Assembly (NCBI GenBank): GCA_900769945.1 | Contig: CAAGIO010000019.1 | Span: forward strand, 37,739 to 101,738 | Reading direction: 5' to 3' | DNA from: Bacteroidales bacterium | Lineage (GTDB): Bacteria; Bacteroidota; Bacteroidia; Bacteroidales; F082 | DNA length: 64,000 bases | Part shown: positions 33,703-42,079 of the stretch, one piece after another | Layout of the letters: each line of letters begins with the position of its first letter | How positions within the stretch are numbered: the first letter of the stretch is position 1 | Notes under the pieces: generated by a model | Told to the model about the DNA's origin: nothing | The model's database searches: none | The model's input: the letters and a program-made list of their open reading frames with translations, nothing else | Translations under genes and position numbers: made by a program

Positions 33703-35634
33703 ATGAAAAAACACTTATTTTTTGTTTTCGCTCTGATGCTGGCGCTTAATATTTCAGCACAGACCCCCGGTACACCTGTTGAATCGTTCGGAACAGAAGG
33801 TATCGTCCTCTTCGATGTCAACCCTTCTTATGATGAGGCAAGAGACGTCCTCGTGCAGCCAGACGGATGCATCATCTCTTTAGGCTCAACTCGCGTTGGC
33901 AACAGCTATCACGCCTTCATCTCACGCCACGACGCTAACGGCATGATTGATGAGACTTTCGCTACTAACGGTATCTGGGAATATCCTATCTCAGGACACC
34001 AATCATACGGCGGAAGAGGCTCACACCTCTATGAAGACGGCAAAATCCTCATGGGTATCCACGACTATAACCCAAGTAACAACGACTGCGAATCGTACTT
34101 GGTGAAATTCAACCCAGACGGAAGCCTCGACACATCATTCGGTGACGGCGGTATCTTCCACTACCAAGATAATGGCAACAGCACCGCCCTTAAAGAACTC
34201 GTCGTCCTTAATAACGGTAAAATCAACCTTATCACCTTCTATAACAATGGTGTCGGCGGCGACAAGATCGCCCTCGTTCAAGTTAATGAGAACGGTACTC
34301 TTGACACTTCCTATGGTGATAATGGTATCAAAGTCCTCAACATCACCTATACTTATGAAGGCACTACAGCCGAATTTTACGGCCATGACGCCCAGAGAGC
34401 AGTGGTACAGCCTGACGGCAAAATCCTCATCATGGGATTCGCTGACACTTATATGACTCCTTATGAAGGTATGTATCTCGGTATGCTCCTCAGACTTAAT
34501 GAAGACGGTTCATTAGACTCTTCTTTCGGAGATAACGGCATGGCACTGTGGAATATGAGTGAAGGCTATGACTTCGGTATGTGCGTCGCTATGCAGTCAG
34601 ACGGAAAGATTATCGCCGGTGGTCATATCTGGAAAGACCAGACTATCGCTCTTCACACCGCTGTCGTCGTGACACGCTACAACTCTAACGGTACAATTGA
34701 CAACACCTTCGGTACAAACGGTTCTGTCGAGGTGGAATGGTGCGAAGGTAACCAGAACTACGCAGCTAACGTTATTGTTGACGCTAACGACAACATCTCT
34801 CTCGTCGGCCACTCATACGATAACAACGCCGCTGTTGACATCTTCGTTCTCAACATTCTGAAAGATGGCGACATCAACACCAACTACGGACCTACAGGTA
34901 TGTTCCAAGTATGCAAAAACAACCGCCAGAACCAAGCCTACGATATCGCTTTCGAGAATGGCGACGGTGGAAACCTTATCATCAGCGGACAGTCAGCATA
35001 CGAGGACTACAGCGGAAGAAACATGCTTATCGGCAAATTCTACAGCGATTGCGCAAGCTCAGAACCTACACTCACTGTTAATCCAAGCACTATCAGCTTC
35101 CTCTTTGAAGGTGGCGATGTCGAGACAAAGTCTTACAACATCTCTGGCGTAAACCTCGAAGGCTCAGGCAATATCGAGATTGCTGTTGAAGGTGAATACA
35201 CAATCTCCCTCGACAACACAAACTTCTCATCATCATTGAATGTCGCTTACGCTGATGGCGAACTCGCTCAGACTGAAGTGTTCGTCCGTATGAATGAAAA
35301 CCTCGAAAACGGCACTTACAACGGCACCATCACAAATGTTGGCGGCGGCGCTTCAGCAACAGTGTTCCTCTATGGCACTGTCGAAGTTGATGCTATCTCT
35401 GAGACTCTCAATGCTAACGTGAACGTTTGGGGCGATAACGGCAGCATAATGGTTGAGAACATTTCTGAAATGAATGCTTTCGTCTCTGTGTATAATGTAG
35501 CTGGCCAGCCTGTCGCAGTCGAGACTGTTGGTATGGGCTCAACACGTATCAATGCTGCTCTTAACTCGGGCCTTTACATTGTAAAGGTTGTTTGCGGAAG
35601 CAAAGAAATGGTTCAGCGCGTTGTCGTAAAATAA
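33703..35634 (+). CDS. T9SS-secreted delta-60 repeat protein
   Basis: A 643-residue exported protein with a signal peptide ending near NISAQ. Residues of about 20-440 hold at least six delta-60 repeats, for example VQPDGKILIMGF and DGSLDSSFGDNGMAL or NGTIDNTFGTNGSV, predicted to make a beta-propeller. Residues of about 460-560 form a sandwich module (VNPSTISFLFEGGD ... VFVRMNENLENGTYNGTI) like those of the 2097-residue protein at 22694-28987. The last 75 residues are a T9SS type A sorting domain (VSVYNVAGQPVAVETVG ... SGLYIVKVV ... QRVVVK). Function is unknown; it is likely displayed on the surface. Confidence 0.85.
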   Translation: MKKHLFFVFALMLALNISAQTPGTPVESFGTEGIVLFDVNPSYDEARDVLVQPDGCIISLGSTRVGNSYHAFISRHDANGMIDETFATNGIWEYPISGHQSYGGRGSHLYEDGKILMGIHDYNPSNNDCESYLVKFNPDGSLDTSFGDGGIFHYQDNGNSTALKELVVLNNGKINLITFYNNGVGGDKIALVQVNENGTLDTSYGDNGIKVLNITYTYEGTTAEFYGHDAQRAVVQPDGKILIMGFADTYMTPYEGMYLGMLLRLNEDGSLDSSFGDNGMALWNMSEGYDFGMCVAMQSDGKIIAGGHIWKDQTIALHTAVVVTRYNSNGTIDNTFGTNGSVEVEWCEGNQNYAANVIVDANDNISLVGHSYDNNAAVDIFVLNILKDGDINTNYGPTGMFQVCKNNRQNQAYDIAFENGDGGNLIISGQSAYEDYSGRNMLIGKFYSDCASSEPTLTVNPSTISFLFEGGDVETKSYNISGVNLEGSGNIEIAVEGEYTISLDNTNFSSSLNVAYADGELAQTEVFVRMNENLENGTYNGTITNVGGGASATVFLYGTVEVDAISETLNANVNVWGDNGSIMVENISEMNAFVSVYNVAGQPVAVETVGMGSTRINAALNSGLYIVKVVCGSKEMVQRVVVK

Positions 35635-35698
35635 TCTGAAAATCAAAGGGCGTTTATAATTTCGTCCTATAATGTAAGTTTGGTTTTTTATAAGTGTT

Positions 35699-35735
35699 GT
35701 ATGAGCTTGATGTGATATCAGGCTCATACTTTTTT
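35699..35735 (+). terminator. Terminator of the delta-60 gene
   Basis: GTATGAGCTTGAT (35699-35711) pairs with ATCAGGCTCATAC (35717-35729), 13 bp with one G-U, followed by six T. Confidence 0.9.
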
Positions 35736-36118
35736 CCCCATTTGATACATCTATTTTATAAGCGCCGGCTCTTCTCGAAAGACATTGGGAAATACATTGC
35801 CGCTTTGCTGTCCGAAATCATTAATATCACTAACAATCTGATAATCAGAAGAAATTTGATGTATAGAACAATGTTTTGTGAATTATTATAGAGCAGGGCA
35901 CACTAACATCTTCAGTCATGAAATCTCTTTCTTGTCCCATAAATCATAATTCCCATACACCTTTCCCCGTTGACTTTTGACTATAGACCATGGTCGATGA
36001 TTCACCGGGCAGCAATACAAGGTTGATTCACTGAAAAAAAGCGAACCACTGCTGCCAATAAGGTAGTAAAAATTGGGATTGTAATCCTTTGAGTTGTGAT
36101 TGATTTATAATGAGTTTG
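35736..36118. other. Gene-poor region with possible coding remnant and an inverted repeat
   Basis: No convincing gene lies in these 383 bp. On the minus strand a frame stays open from 36104 to 35916 without ATG; it reads like protein (for example GKVYGNYDLWDKKEIS at its end) and could be the tail of a lost gene. An inverted repeat GGCAGCA (36008-36014) / TGCTGCC (36050-36056), with inner arms GGTT (36021-36024) / AACC (36044-36047), lies within it. The palindrome GACCATGGTC is nearby. The short plus-strand frame to 35891 is not recognisable. Confidence 0.35.
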
Positions 36119-36862
36119 TTATATTTCTATAATTAACTTCTTGTATTCGGCGCTCCCGTCGCCCCAGTTGCCGACGAGAGAGTTCTCGTTTGTGAGGTTC
36201 TTCAGTAATTTGATAAAGTCTTTTCTAGGGATAGGGGAGGCACCTAATCTTTTCAGGTGTCCAGTCTCCTGCTGTGCGTCGATAAGCTCGAAGTTGTTAC
36301 GTATCAGGAATTGGCAGAGGTTGTAGAATGCGATTTTTGACGCGTCGGTCTTGGTGTGGAACATCGACTCGCCGCAGAACACTTTCCCTATGGAGACGCC
36401 GTAAAGCCCGCCTACTAACTCGTTGTCGAGGTATGTCTCAACGGAGTGTGCGAACCCTAATTCGTGCAGCTCGCAATATGCGTGAATCATGTCCTCTGTT
36501 ATCCATGTGGTCGGCTCGTCATCTGGCTTCGATGCATCTTCGTCGCTCCGTGGCACTGTGGCGCATGCTCTTATGACACCCTCGAAGTTTGTGTCAAAAG
36601 AACATGAGAACTTGTTGGATTCTATTGTTTTTTTTAATGATTTAGTGATTTTCATGTCGGAAGGCTTCATCACCATCCTTGGGTCGAGCGACCACCACAA
36701 AATAGGCTCACCTTCGCTATACCATGGGAAAATCCCTGAAGAATATGCGAGAAGCAGCCTCTCAGGTGACAAGTCTCCTCCGATAGCAATCAGTCCGTCT
36801 TTTGTCGCATGACTTACCGGTGGAAAATCAAAAACCTCATCTTCAAGCATGTATATCGGCAT
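36119..36862 (-). CDS. aat: Leucyl/phenylalanyl-tRNA-protein transferase
   Basis: A 247-residue cytoplasmic aminoacyl transferase that adds Leu or Phe to proteins with N-terminal Arg or Lys, marking them for ClpS/ClpAP decay. Family blocks seen are VFDFPPVSHA, GLIAIGGDLSPERLLLAYSSGIFPWY, ILWWSLDPRMV, WITEDMIHAYCELHELGFAHSVE, GGLYGVSIGKVFCGESMFH and DAQQETGHLKRLGA. It is slightly longer than the E. coli enzyme because of a linker rich in acidic residues. The ATG at 36895 is ruled out because a -7 box lies at 36900-36893; the ATG at 36862 (MPIYML) is the family start. ClpS is not in the window. Confidence 0.96.
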   Translation of the reverse strand: MPIYMLEDEVFDFPPVSHATKDGLIAIGGDLSPERLLLAYSSGIFPWYSEGEPILWWSLDPRMVMKPSDMKITKSLKKTIESNKFSCSFDTNFEGVIRACATVPRSDEDASKPDDEPTTWITEDMIHAYCELHELGFAHSVETYLDNELVGGLYGVSIGKVFCGESMFHTKTDASKIAFYNLCQFLIRNNFELIDAQQETGHLKRLGASPIPRKDFIKLLKNLTNENSLVGNWGDGSAEYKKLIIEI

Positions 36863-36892
36863 AGTGTGAAATTTTGGAATTAATTTTCCCGA

Positions 36893-36900
36893 CAAAGTTA
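36893..36900 (-). promoter_or_regulatory. Bacteroidota -7 box for aat
   Basis: TAACTTTG on the minus strand, 30 nt before the ATG at 36862. Confidence 0.6.
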
Positions 36901-36931
36901 AAAAATATTACTTTACAATACATATTTTTTT

Positions 36932-36939
36932 TACTTTTG
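36932..36939 (+). promoter_or_regulatory. Bacteroidota -7 box for truA
   Basis: TACTTTTG, 12 nt before the ATG at 36952; it excludes the in-frame upstream start at 36874. Confidence 0.65.
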
Positions 36940-36951
36940 CACCAATTTTTT

Positions 36952-37704
36952 ATGAAAAGATACTTTTTACACCTTGCATATAACGGGAAAGCGTATCACG
37001 GTTGGCAGGTTCAGCCGGGCGATACCACTGTACAGGGTGTGCTTGAACACTGCCTTAGCCTGAAACTGAAGCAGCCCGTCTCACTGATAGGGTGCGGGCG
37101 TACCGACACCGGCGTCAATGCCCGTAACTTCTACGCACACTTCGATTCTGAGCCTATCGCTGACACCGCTGAGCTCGTCCACCGTCTGAATGTCTTCCTC
37201 CCAAACGACATCACGGTGTTCTCGTGCTGGCAGGTGGCCCCCGACTTCCATGCCCGTTTCGACGCCCTGTCAAGGACATACCATTATTACGTCACTCGTA
37301 AGAAAAACCCGTTCCATATCGATGACGCATTATACCTCTATGGTGATATTGATGTCGAACGAATGAACGAGGCGGCTCAGATATTGTTTGAATACTCCGA
37401 CTTCACCAGCTTCTCAAAACTGCATACTCAGGTGAAAACCAACAACTGCAGTATTATGGAGGCTCGCTGGCTTGAAACCGACGATCTGCTTGTGTTCCGT
37501 ATCAAGGCGGACAGGTTCCTCCGCAATATGGTCCGGGCTGTCGTTGGCACTCTGCTCGAAGTGGGGAAGGGGAAGATGGACCTCGCAGGATTCCGCTCCG
37601 TCATAGAGAAGAAAGACAGATGCTCCGCCGGCACCTCAATGCCTGCCCACGCCCTCTTCCTTGAAGAGGTGTCGTACCCTCTTGATAAGTTTAATGGTGT
37701 CTGA
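36952..37704 (+). CDS. truA: tRNA pseudouridine(38-40) synthase
   Basis: A 250-residue cytoplasmic enzyme that makes pseudouridine at positions 38-40 of the tRNA anticodon arm. The N-terminus FLHLAYNGKAYHGWQVQP, the catalytic block GCGRTDTGVNA (Asp52) and LSRTYHYYV, FHIDDALYLY, FLRNMVRAVVGTLLEVGKG are family hallmarks. Length is normal. It heads a rightward operon with an NTF2-like gene (16 nt later) and an EFR1 gene. Confidence 0.97.
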   Translation: MKRYFLHLAYNGKAYHGWQVQPGDTTVQGVLEHCLSLKLKQPVSLIGCGRTDTGVNARNFYAHFDSEPIADTAELVHRLNVFLPNDITVFSCWQVAPDFHARFDALSRTYHYYVTRKKNPFHIDDALYLYGDIDVERMNEAAQILFEYSDFTSFSKLHTQVKTNNCSIMEARWLETDDLLVFRIKADRFLRNMVRAVVGTLLEVGKGKMDLAGFRSVIEKKDRCSAGTSMPAHALFLEEVSYPLDKFNGV

Positions 37705-37720
37705 CCTAATACTGTTCGCT

Positions 37721-38275
37721 ATGCCTACACTTGAAGAGAGAATCACCCGTTTGGAAAATATTGAGGCCATACGCTGCCTCCAAGCTAAATACCAGCGCTG
37801 CCTCGACACCCGCGACTTCGACGGGCTCGCTGAATGCTTCGACGATGACGTGACTTCATCTTACGGAAACGGTGACATGTCATATTTCGGAAAGGACTCC
37901 GTAATACAGTTCCTTTGCTCCGTCATGACCCTCGATATGCCGTCAACTCATCTCATTCACGGCGGAGAAATAATTGTCATAGATGATGATAACGCCACCG
38001 CTAAATGGTATCTCGAAGACCACCTCCTTCACCAGAAATACTTGATGAAACTTCATGGAGCAGCAATATATGACGTCACTTATTGTAGAAAAAATGAGAC
38101 GTGGCTCATCAAATCTATTGGATATAAGAGATGTTACGAATATTTTGAATTCCGCGGACTCCTAAATATTCTTACTCTCAGAAAAAAAACCTTCTTCGAT
38201 GAGGTGAAGAAAAAGAACCCTGACGAGCTTGGAACTTACGGACGACTCTTCAGAAAATTTTTTAGCAAGAAATAA
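37721..38275 (+). CDS. NTF2/SnoaL-like fold protein
   Basis: A 184-residue cytoplasmic protein. The opening LEERITRLENIEAIRCLQAK followed by YQRCLDTRDFDGLAECFDDDV is the standard first part of SnoaL-like/NTF2 cone-fold proteins, and the middle strands (HLIHGGEIIVIDDDNATAKW) fit. About 50 extra basic residues extend the C-terminus. Members include small enzymes and binding proteins; its ligand is unknown. The ATG at 37721 follows truA by 16 nt; longer starts overlap truA. The EFR1 gene starts 4 nt after its stop, so it may work with that redox protein. Confidence 0.75.
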   Translation: MPTLEERITRLENIEAIRCLQAKYQRCLDTRDFDGLAECFDDDVTSSYGNGDMSYFGKDSVIQFLCSVMTLDMPSTHLIHGGEIIVIDDDNATAKWYLEDHLLHQKYLMKLHGAAIYDVTYCRKNETWLIKSIGYKRCYEYFEFRGLLNILTLRKKTFFDEVKKKNPDELGTYGRLFRKFFSKK

Positions 38276-38279
38276 TGTC

Positions 38280-39191
38280 ATGGCGAATAATCATGAAAAA
38301 TGTCTGCTGATTTATTATACAGGTACTTTCAACACAAAATATGTTACGGGTATTTTGAAGAAACGACTTGAAGATGCCGGTGTTTGCGTCGATGTGTATG
38401 AGATAGACCCACTTAACACCGAGCGCATCGACCTCTCACCTTACTCCTTGATTGGCCTTGGCTACCCAATATACGGCTATAACGCCCCTTGGCCTTTCCT
38501 GAAATTCATCAATCATCAGCAGTTTCCGGAAGGTGTCCGTACCTTTATCTATAAGAACTCTGGCGAGACCGAACATGCTAATGACGCCTCGTCATTGTTC
38601 GTGAGACGTAAATTAAAACGCTGTAAGGCCGTCCTGCAGAACGAATACCATTTCCTGATGCCTTATAATATCCACTTCCGCTTCGATGATAACCTTGTGA
38701 AAGAGATGCTGGAGATGGACGAAAAACTATACGATATCCTTGTTTACGAGGTTACTAACCGAATTCCTAATATTAAAAGGTATAAACTCTGGCCTGTCAT
38801 AGTGACCATCGTGGTGGCAATACAGTTCATAGGCGGTGATGTCAACTCCTTCTTCTATAAAGTGAGGAAAGACAAATGTGTTGACTGCGGGCTTTGCATT
38901 AAACGATGCCCGACGAAGAACATCTATAAGAATAGGAAAGGTGAAATCGCTTTCCATCATCACTGCCTGATGTGTATGCGCTGCTCCTTTTTCTGTCCAA
39001 CGGCCGCTATTGATATAGGATTCCTCCAAGGCTGGAAAGTGAACGGAAGGTACGATTTTGACCAGATTCGGGAAATAAAGCTTGAGAACCCCGTCATCAC
39101 TAAGGATACTAAGGGGTTCTTCAAATGCTATATCGAGACTTACGACTATATCAACTCCAGATATGAGGAGCTCTTTGGAGAGAAGAAGTAG
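38280..39191 (+). CDS. EFR1-type flavodoxin-ferredoxin fusion, second copy
   Basis: A 303-residue protein. The N-terminus has a flavodoxin-like half (CLLIYYTGTFNTKYV and LIGLGYPIYGYNAP). Then comes a hydrophobic stretch (LWPVIVTIVVAIQFIGG, about residues 180-196) that may dip into the membrane. Two [4Fe-4S] sites follow: CVDCGLCIKRCPTKN and CLMCMRCSFFCPTAA. The last 50 residues are charged. It differs from the copy at 21777 by the hydrophobic segment. Partner and substrate are unknown. The ATG at 38280 is chosen because it follows the NTF2 gene stop by 4 nt. Confidence 0.85.
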   Translation: MANNHEKCLLIYYTGTFNTKYVTGILKKRLEDAGVCVDVYEIDPLNTERIDLSPYSLIGLGYPIYGYNAPWPFLKFINHQQFPEGVRTFIYKNSGETEHANDASSLFVRRKLKRCKAVLQNEYHFLMPYNIHFRFDDNLVKEMLEMDEKLYDILVYEVTNRIPNIKRYKLWPVIVTIVVAIQFIGGDVNSFFYKVRKDKCVDCGLCIKRCPTKNIYKNRKGEIAFHHHCLMCMRCSFFCPTAAIDIGFLQGWKVNGRYDFDQIREIKLENPVITKDTKGFFKCYIETYDYINSRYEELFGEKK

Positions 39192-39215
39192 CCTCTTTGG
39201 GAGAAATACCTTGAA

Positions 39216-41210
39216 TTATTTGCTCTCTATCACTATCAGTGCGCCTCCGCCTTGCTTCATGCTGACGGTTATGGTGTTGTCAATAATAGGAATCTCCTTC
39301 CTGATGTAGTCTTCGCCATTCCTGCCGGCGTTAGCTCCGTCAAGGAAAGCCGTGCATCTCTCGGCATTGACTGAAAGCCCCGACAAATCAATGGTTATCG
39401 TCCTTTCTTCCCAATCGGTTATCGCTCCAATATACCATTTGCCATCGGCAAACCTCGCTATCGCCGCATATTCACCTACCTTGCCGTCTAACGCAACGGT
39501 CTTCTCCCAAACCGTAGGAACCGATGCAATCATGTTTGTACACTCCTCATTCTCAATATAATTGCTTGGGGAGTCGCACATCATGTTTAATGGTGATTCG
39601 TAAATGACGTATTGGGCGAGCTGCCTGCAACGCGTCCCCTGGCTCATTGGGCTTGAGTAAACAGCCCTGTAGTCGTTCCTGCTTGCGTTGACCATCGCTC
39701 CTTGTGTGTAGTCGAGGAAGCCTGCTACCATCCTGATAAACGGTATCGTGACCTCATAATCCACCTGCTCCGTCGAGCCATCCCACTTGGTGTTCTCAAG
39801 GCCATATACGCCCTCGAAGTTCAGGACGTTGGGATATGTTCGGCACATGCCTGTGGGCTTGTACGCGCCATGGAAGTCAACGATGAGGTGGTACTTGGCA
39901 GCTGTCTCCGCCATCTTGTAGTAGAACCTTACACACTCTTGGTCGTCACGGTCCATGAAGTCAACCTTGAACCCTTTGATGCCCATCTCGCTATAGTGCC
40001 TGCACACCTTCTCCATGTCTCTCTCCATCGCATAATAGCCTGCCCAAAGAATCAGGCCGACACCTCTTTCCTCCGCATAAGCACACAGCTCCTCAAGGCT
40101 TATCTCCGGAATGACTTGGAACAAATCCGCCTTCTTGTTGACAGCCCAGCCCTCGTCAAGTATCACGTACTCAATGTTGTGGGCAGCCGCAAAGTCGATG
40201 TAGTACTTGTATGTGTCGTTGTTAACACCCGCCTTGAAGTCAACACCTTTGATGTTCCAGTCGTTCCACCAGTCCCACGCCACCTTGCCGGGCTTTATCC
40301 AACTGACGTCTTTGACCCTTGCTGGCGATGCAAGCTTATAAGCCATGTCGTTGTCCAACAACTCCGTGTCATTGTCGGAAATAACCATTGCCCTCCATGG
40401 GAAGTCACGTGTGCCATCAACTTCCGCAACATAGTCTTCTCTCTCCTTCACCATGAGCTGCAACATGTTATGGCCGCCTTGCTCTACTACTCTCGGATAT
40501 TTTGACTGAACCGCCACCAAACTGTTGCCTTCTCCTTTCATGTAGAATGTTCCTGGAAAATCCTCAAGGTCTGACTCTATGATTACCACTTTCTTGTTGT
40601 CATCTAACGAGACAAGGATAGGTGAAAAGGCTATTCTTTCCTGCTCTATATCTGATAATGGAGCCACTGTGTATCTGCTTTCAAAAGATGTGAAGAACTG
40701 TCGCTCTATCGGGTCGCCATCTTTCTCCCTCGCATTAACAAATGGCATGTAAACTGTGTGGTCGCCATCAAAGTTGTACGTGACGTTCTCTCTCTTCACA
40801 AAAAATGGCTTTTTGAGGCTTGTTGAGAAACGATACGCCACCCCGTCATCGAACGCCCTGAAAGTGAGCTTGTAACTGCCTTTGAAATACAGCTCTATCT
40901 GGTTGTATTTGTTCCTGACTATCTCCTTCTTATAAAAACACGCCTCGATGTCCTCATCGACAGACGAGCGGACGGCTTTCCTTAAAGAACACTGTCTGCC
41001 GAGTGTCTCGCCTCCCAGTATCTCCATGCTGATAGGCGATTCCTTGATTATCGTTGTGCCACAACGGCTTACTTCGTATGTGACACTGTCGTCAACGCTT
41101 ATAGTTACAATAGTTTTCTCGTCGGGAGAAGTGAGAGTGTATCTGCCTTGCGCAAAGACGGAACCTGTCATTAATATTAATAAGGTGTAAAGAAATAATT
41201 TAGATTTCAT
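39216..41210 (-). CDS. Exported GH97 alpha-glycosidase, probably retaining type
   Basis: A 664-residue exported glycosidase with a signal peptide ending near SVFAQ. It has the three GH97 parts: an N-terminal super-sandwich (YTLTSPDEKTIVTISVDD ... FRAFDDGVAYRF), a central barrel (VAWDWWNDWNIKGVDF, EYVILDEGWA) and a C-terminal beta domain. GIKGFKVDFMDRDDQECV carries the aspartate used as nucleophile in retaining GH97 enzymes such as the Bacteroides alpha-galactosidase, rather than the glutamate pair of inverting SusB. NFEGVYGLE probably holds the acid/base. It should cut alpha-linked galactose or glucose residues in the periplasm. It has no Sus partners here. Confidence 0.9.
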   Translation of the reverse strand: MKSKLFLYTLLILMTGSVFAQGRYTLTSPDEKTIVTISVDDSVTYEVSRCGTTIIKESPISMEILGGETLGRQCSLRKAVRSSVDEDIEACFYKKEIVRNKYNQIELYFKGSYKLTFRAFDDGVAYRFSTSLKKPFFVKRENVTYNFDGDHTVYMPFVNAREKDGDPIERQFFTSFESRYTVAPLSDIEQERIAFSPILVSLDDNKKVVIIESDLEDFPGTFYMKGEGNSLVAVQSKYPRVVEQGGHNMLQLMVKEREDYVAEVDGTRDFPWRAMVISDNDTELLDNDMAYKLASPARVKDVSWIKPGKVAWDWWNDWNIKGVDFKAGVNNDTYKYYIDFAAAHNIEYVILDEGWAVNKKADLFQVIPEISLEELCAYAEERGVGLILWAGYYAMERDMEKVCRHYSEMGIKGFKVDFMDRDDQECVRFYYKMAETAAKYHLIVDFHGAYKPTGMCRTYPNVLNFEGVYGLENTKWDGSTEQVDYEVTIPFIRMVAGFLDYTQGAMVNASRNDYRAVYSSPMSQGTRCRQLAQYVIYESPLNMMCDSPSNYIENEECTNMIASVPTVWEKTVALDGKVGEYAAIARFADGKWYIGAITDWEERTITIDLSGLSVNAERCTAFLDGANAGRNGEDYIRKEIPIIDNTITVSMKQGGGALIVIESK

Positions 41211-41240
41211 ATTAATAATTTATGTTGATAAAAAAACAGT

Positions 41241-41248
41241 CAAAAATA
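41241..41248 (-). promoter_or_regulatory. Bacteroidota -7 box for GH97
   Basis: TATTTTTG on the minus strand, 30 nt before the ATG at 41210. Confidence 0.55.
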
Positions 41249-41280
41249 TGAAATATTTTATGAAGTAATAAAAAAAATAG

Positions 41281-41288
41281 TATTTTTG
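41281..41288 (+). promoter_or_regulatory. Bacteroidota -7 box for pepE and possibly the genes after it
   Basis: TATTTTTG, 18 nt before the ATG at 41307. The next genes follow within 10 nt, so this promoter may also feed the envelope cluster. Confidence 0.6.
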
Positions 41289-41306
41289 TAAAAATTTTAT
41301 TTGAAA

Positions 41307-42071
41307 ATGAGAAATTTGTTATTAATCAGTAATTCGACTAACTTTGGCGAACCATATTTAGCATGGGCGATGACCCAGCTTGAACAGTTTTTCTATAAGA
41401 ATAATTTAGGTGAAGACAGCAAGGTTGTCTTCGTTCCTTTTGCCGGTGTCTTTATTGGCGGAAACCCTTATCCAGCAAGTTATGACGCTTATACTGAGAG
41501 GGTTAGGAAAGTGTTCCGTGATAAGCTCAGTGTTCATGATTTCGTTTCCGTTCATGAGGTTGACGACAAGGCTTCTCTTGTAAAATCCGCTGACTGTGTT
41601 GTCGTTGGCGGAGGAAACACCTTCCATCTTGTTGCTGAGCTTCACAAGTACGGGCTTATGGATGTCATCGCAGAATGCGCAAACGCTGGCACTCCTTATA
41701 TAGGGTGGAGCGCCGGCTCAAACATTGCCTGCCCTCAGCTCTGTACGACAAACGATATGCCTATCGTCCAGCCTTCAAGCTTTAACACATTGAACCTCAT
41801 ACCATTCCAGATAAACCCTCATTATCTTGATCCTCACCCTGAGATTGATAAAATGATAAAACATGGTGGAGAGACGCGTCAAGACCGTATCAACGAGTAT
41901 CTCGCCGTCCGCCAAGAGATGAAGGTCGTAGGCCTTAGAGAGGCTACTGCTATCTGGGTCATCGGGGATAGGTATTTCCTGAAGGGTGGTAAGCCGATGA
42001 TGGTGTTCCAATATGGGAAGGAGGCTCTGTCGGTTGAACCTAATCAGGAGATTACACAATACGTTCTCTGA
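41307..42071 (+). CDS. pepE: Dipeptidase E (aspartyl dipeptidase), peptidase family S51
   Basis: A 254-residue cytoplasmic serine peptidase that cleaves N-terminal aspartate from dipeptides. The start NLLLISNSTNFGEPYLAWA is typical of PepE. VVVGGGNTFHL precedes the nucleophile in IGWSAGSNIACP, and the histidine of INPHYLDPHPE and an acidic residue should complete the triad. A TTG two codons upstream is in frame, but the ATG at 41307 is the natural start. Its end is 8 nt before the first gene of the envelope cluster, which may be accidental. Confidence 0.93.
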   Translation: MRNLLLISNSTNFGEPYLAWAMTQLEQFFYKNNLGEDSKVVFVPFAGVFIGGNPYPASYDAYTERVRKVFRDKLSVHDFVSVHEVDDKASLVKSADCVVVGGGNTFHLVAELHKYGLMDVIAECANAGTPYIGWSAGSNIACPQLCTTNDMPIVQPSSFNTLNLIPFQINPHYLDPHPEIDKMIKHGGETRQDRINEYLAVRQEMKVVGLREATAIWVIGDRYFLKGGKPMMVFQYGKEALSVEPNQEITQYVL

Positions 42072-42079
42072 AGTGTTAT

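Noticed and set aside
35694..35891. 65-codon plus-strand frame after the delta-60 gene
   Set aside because: It starts inside the terminator hairpin and resembles no known protein.
39702..40505. 267-codon plus-strand frame inside GH97
   Set aside because: It is antisense to a well-conserved glycosidase, has no recognisable domain and no promoter; typical shadow frame in GC-richer codons.
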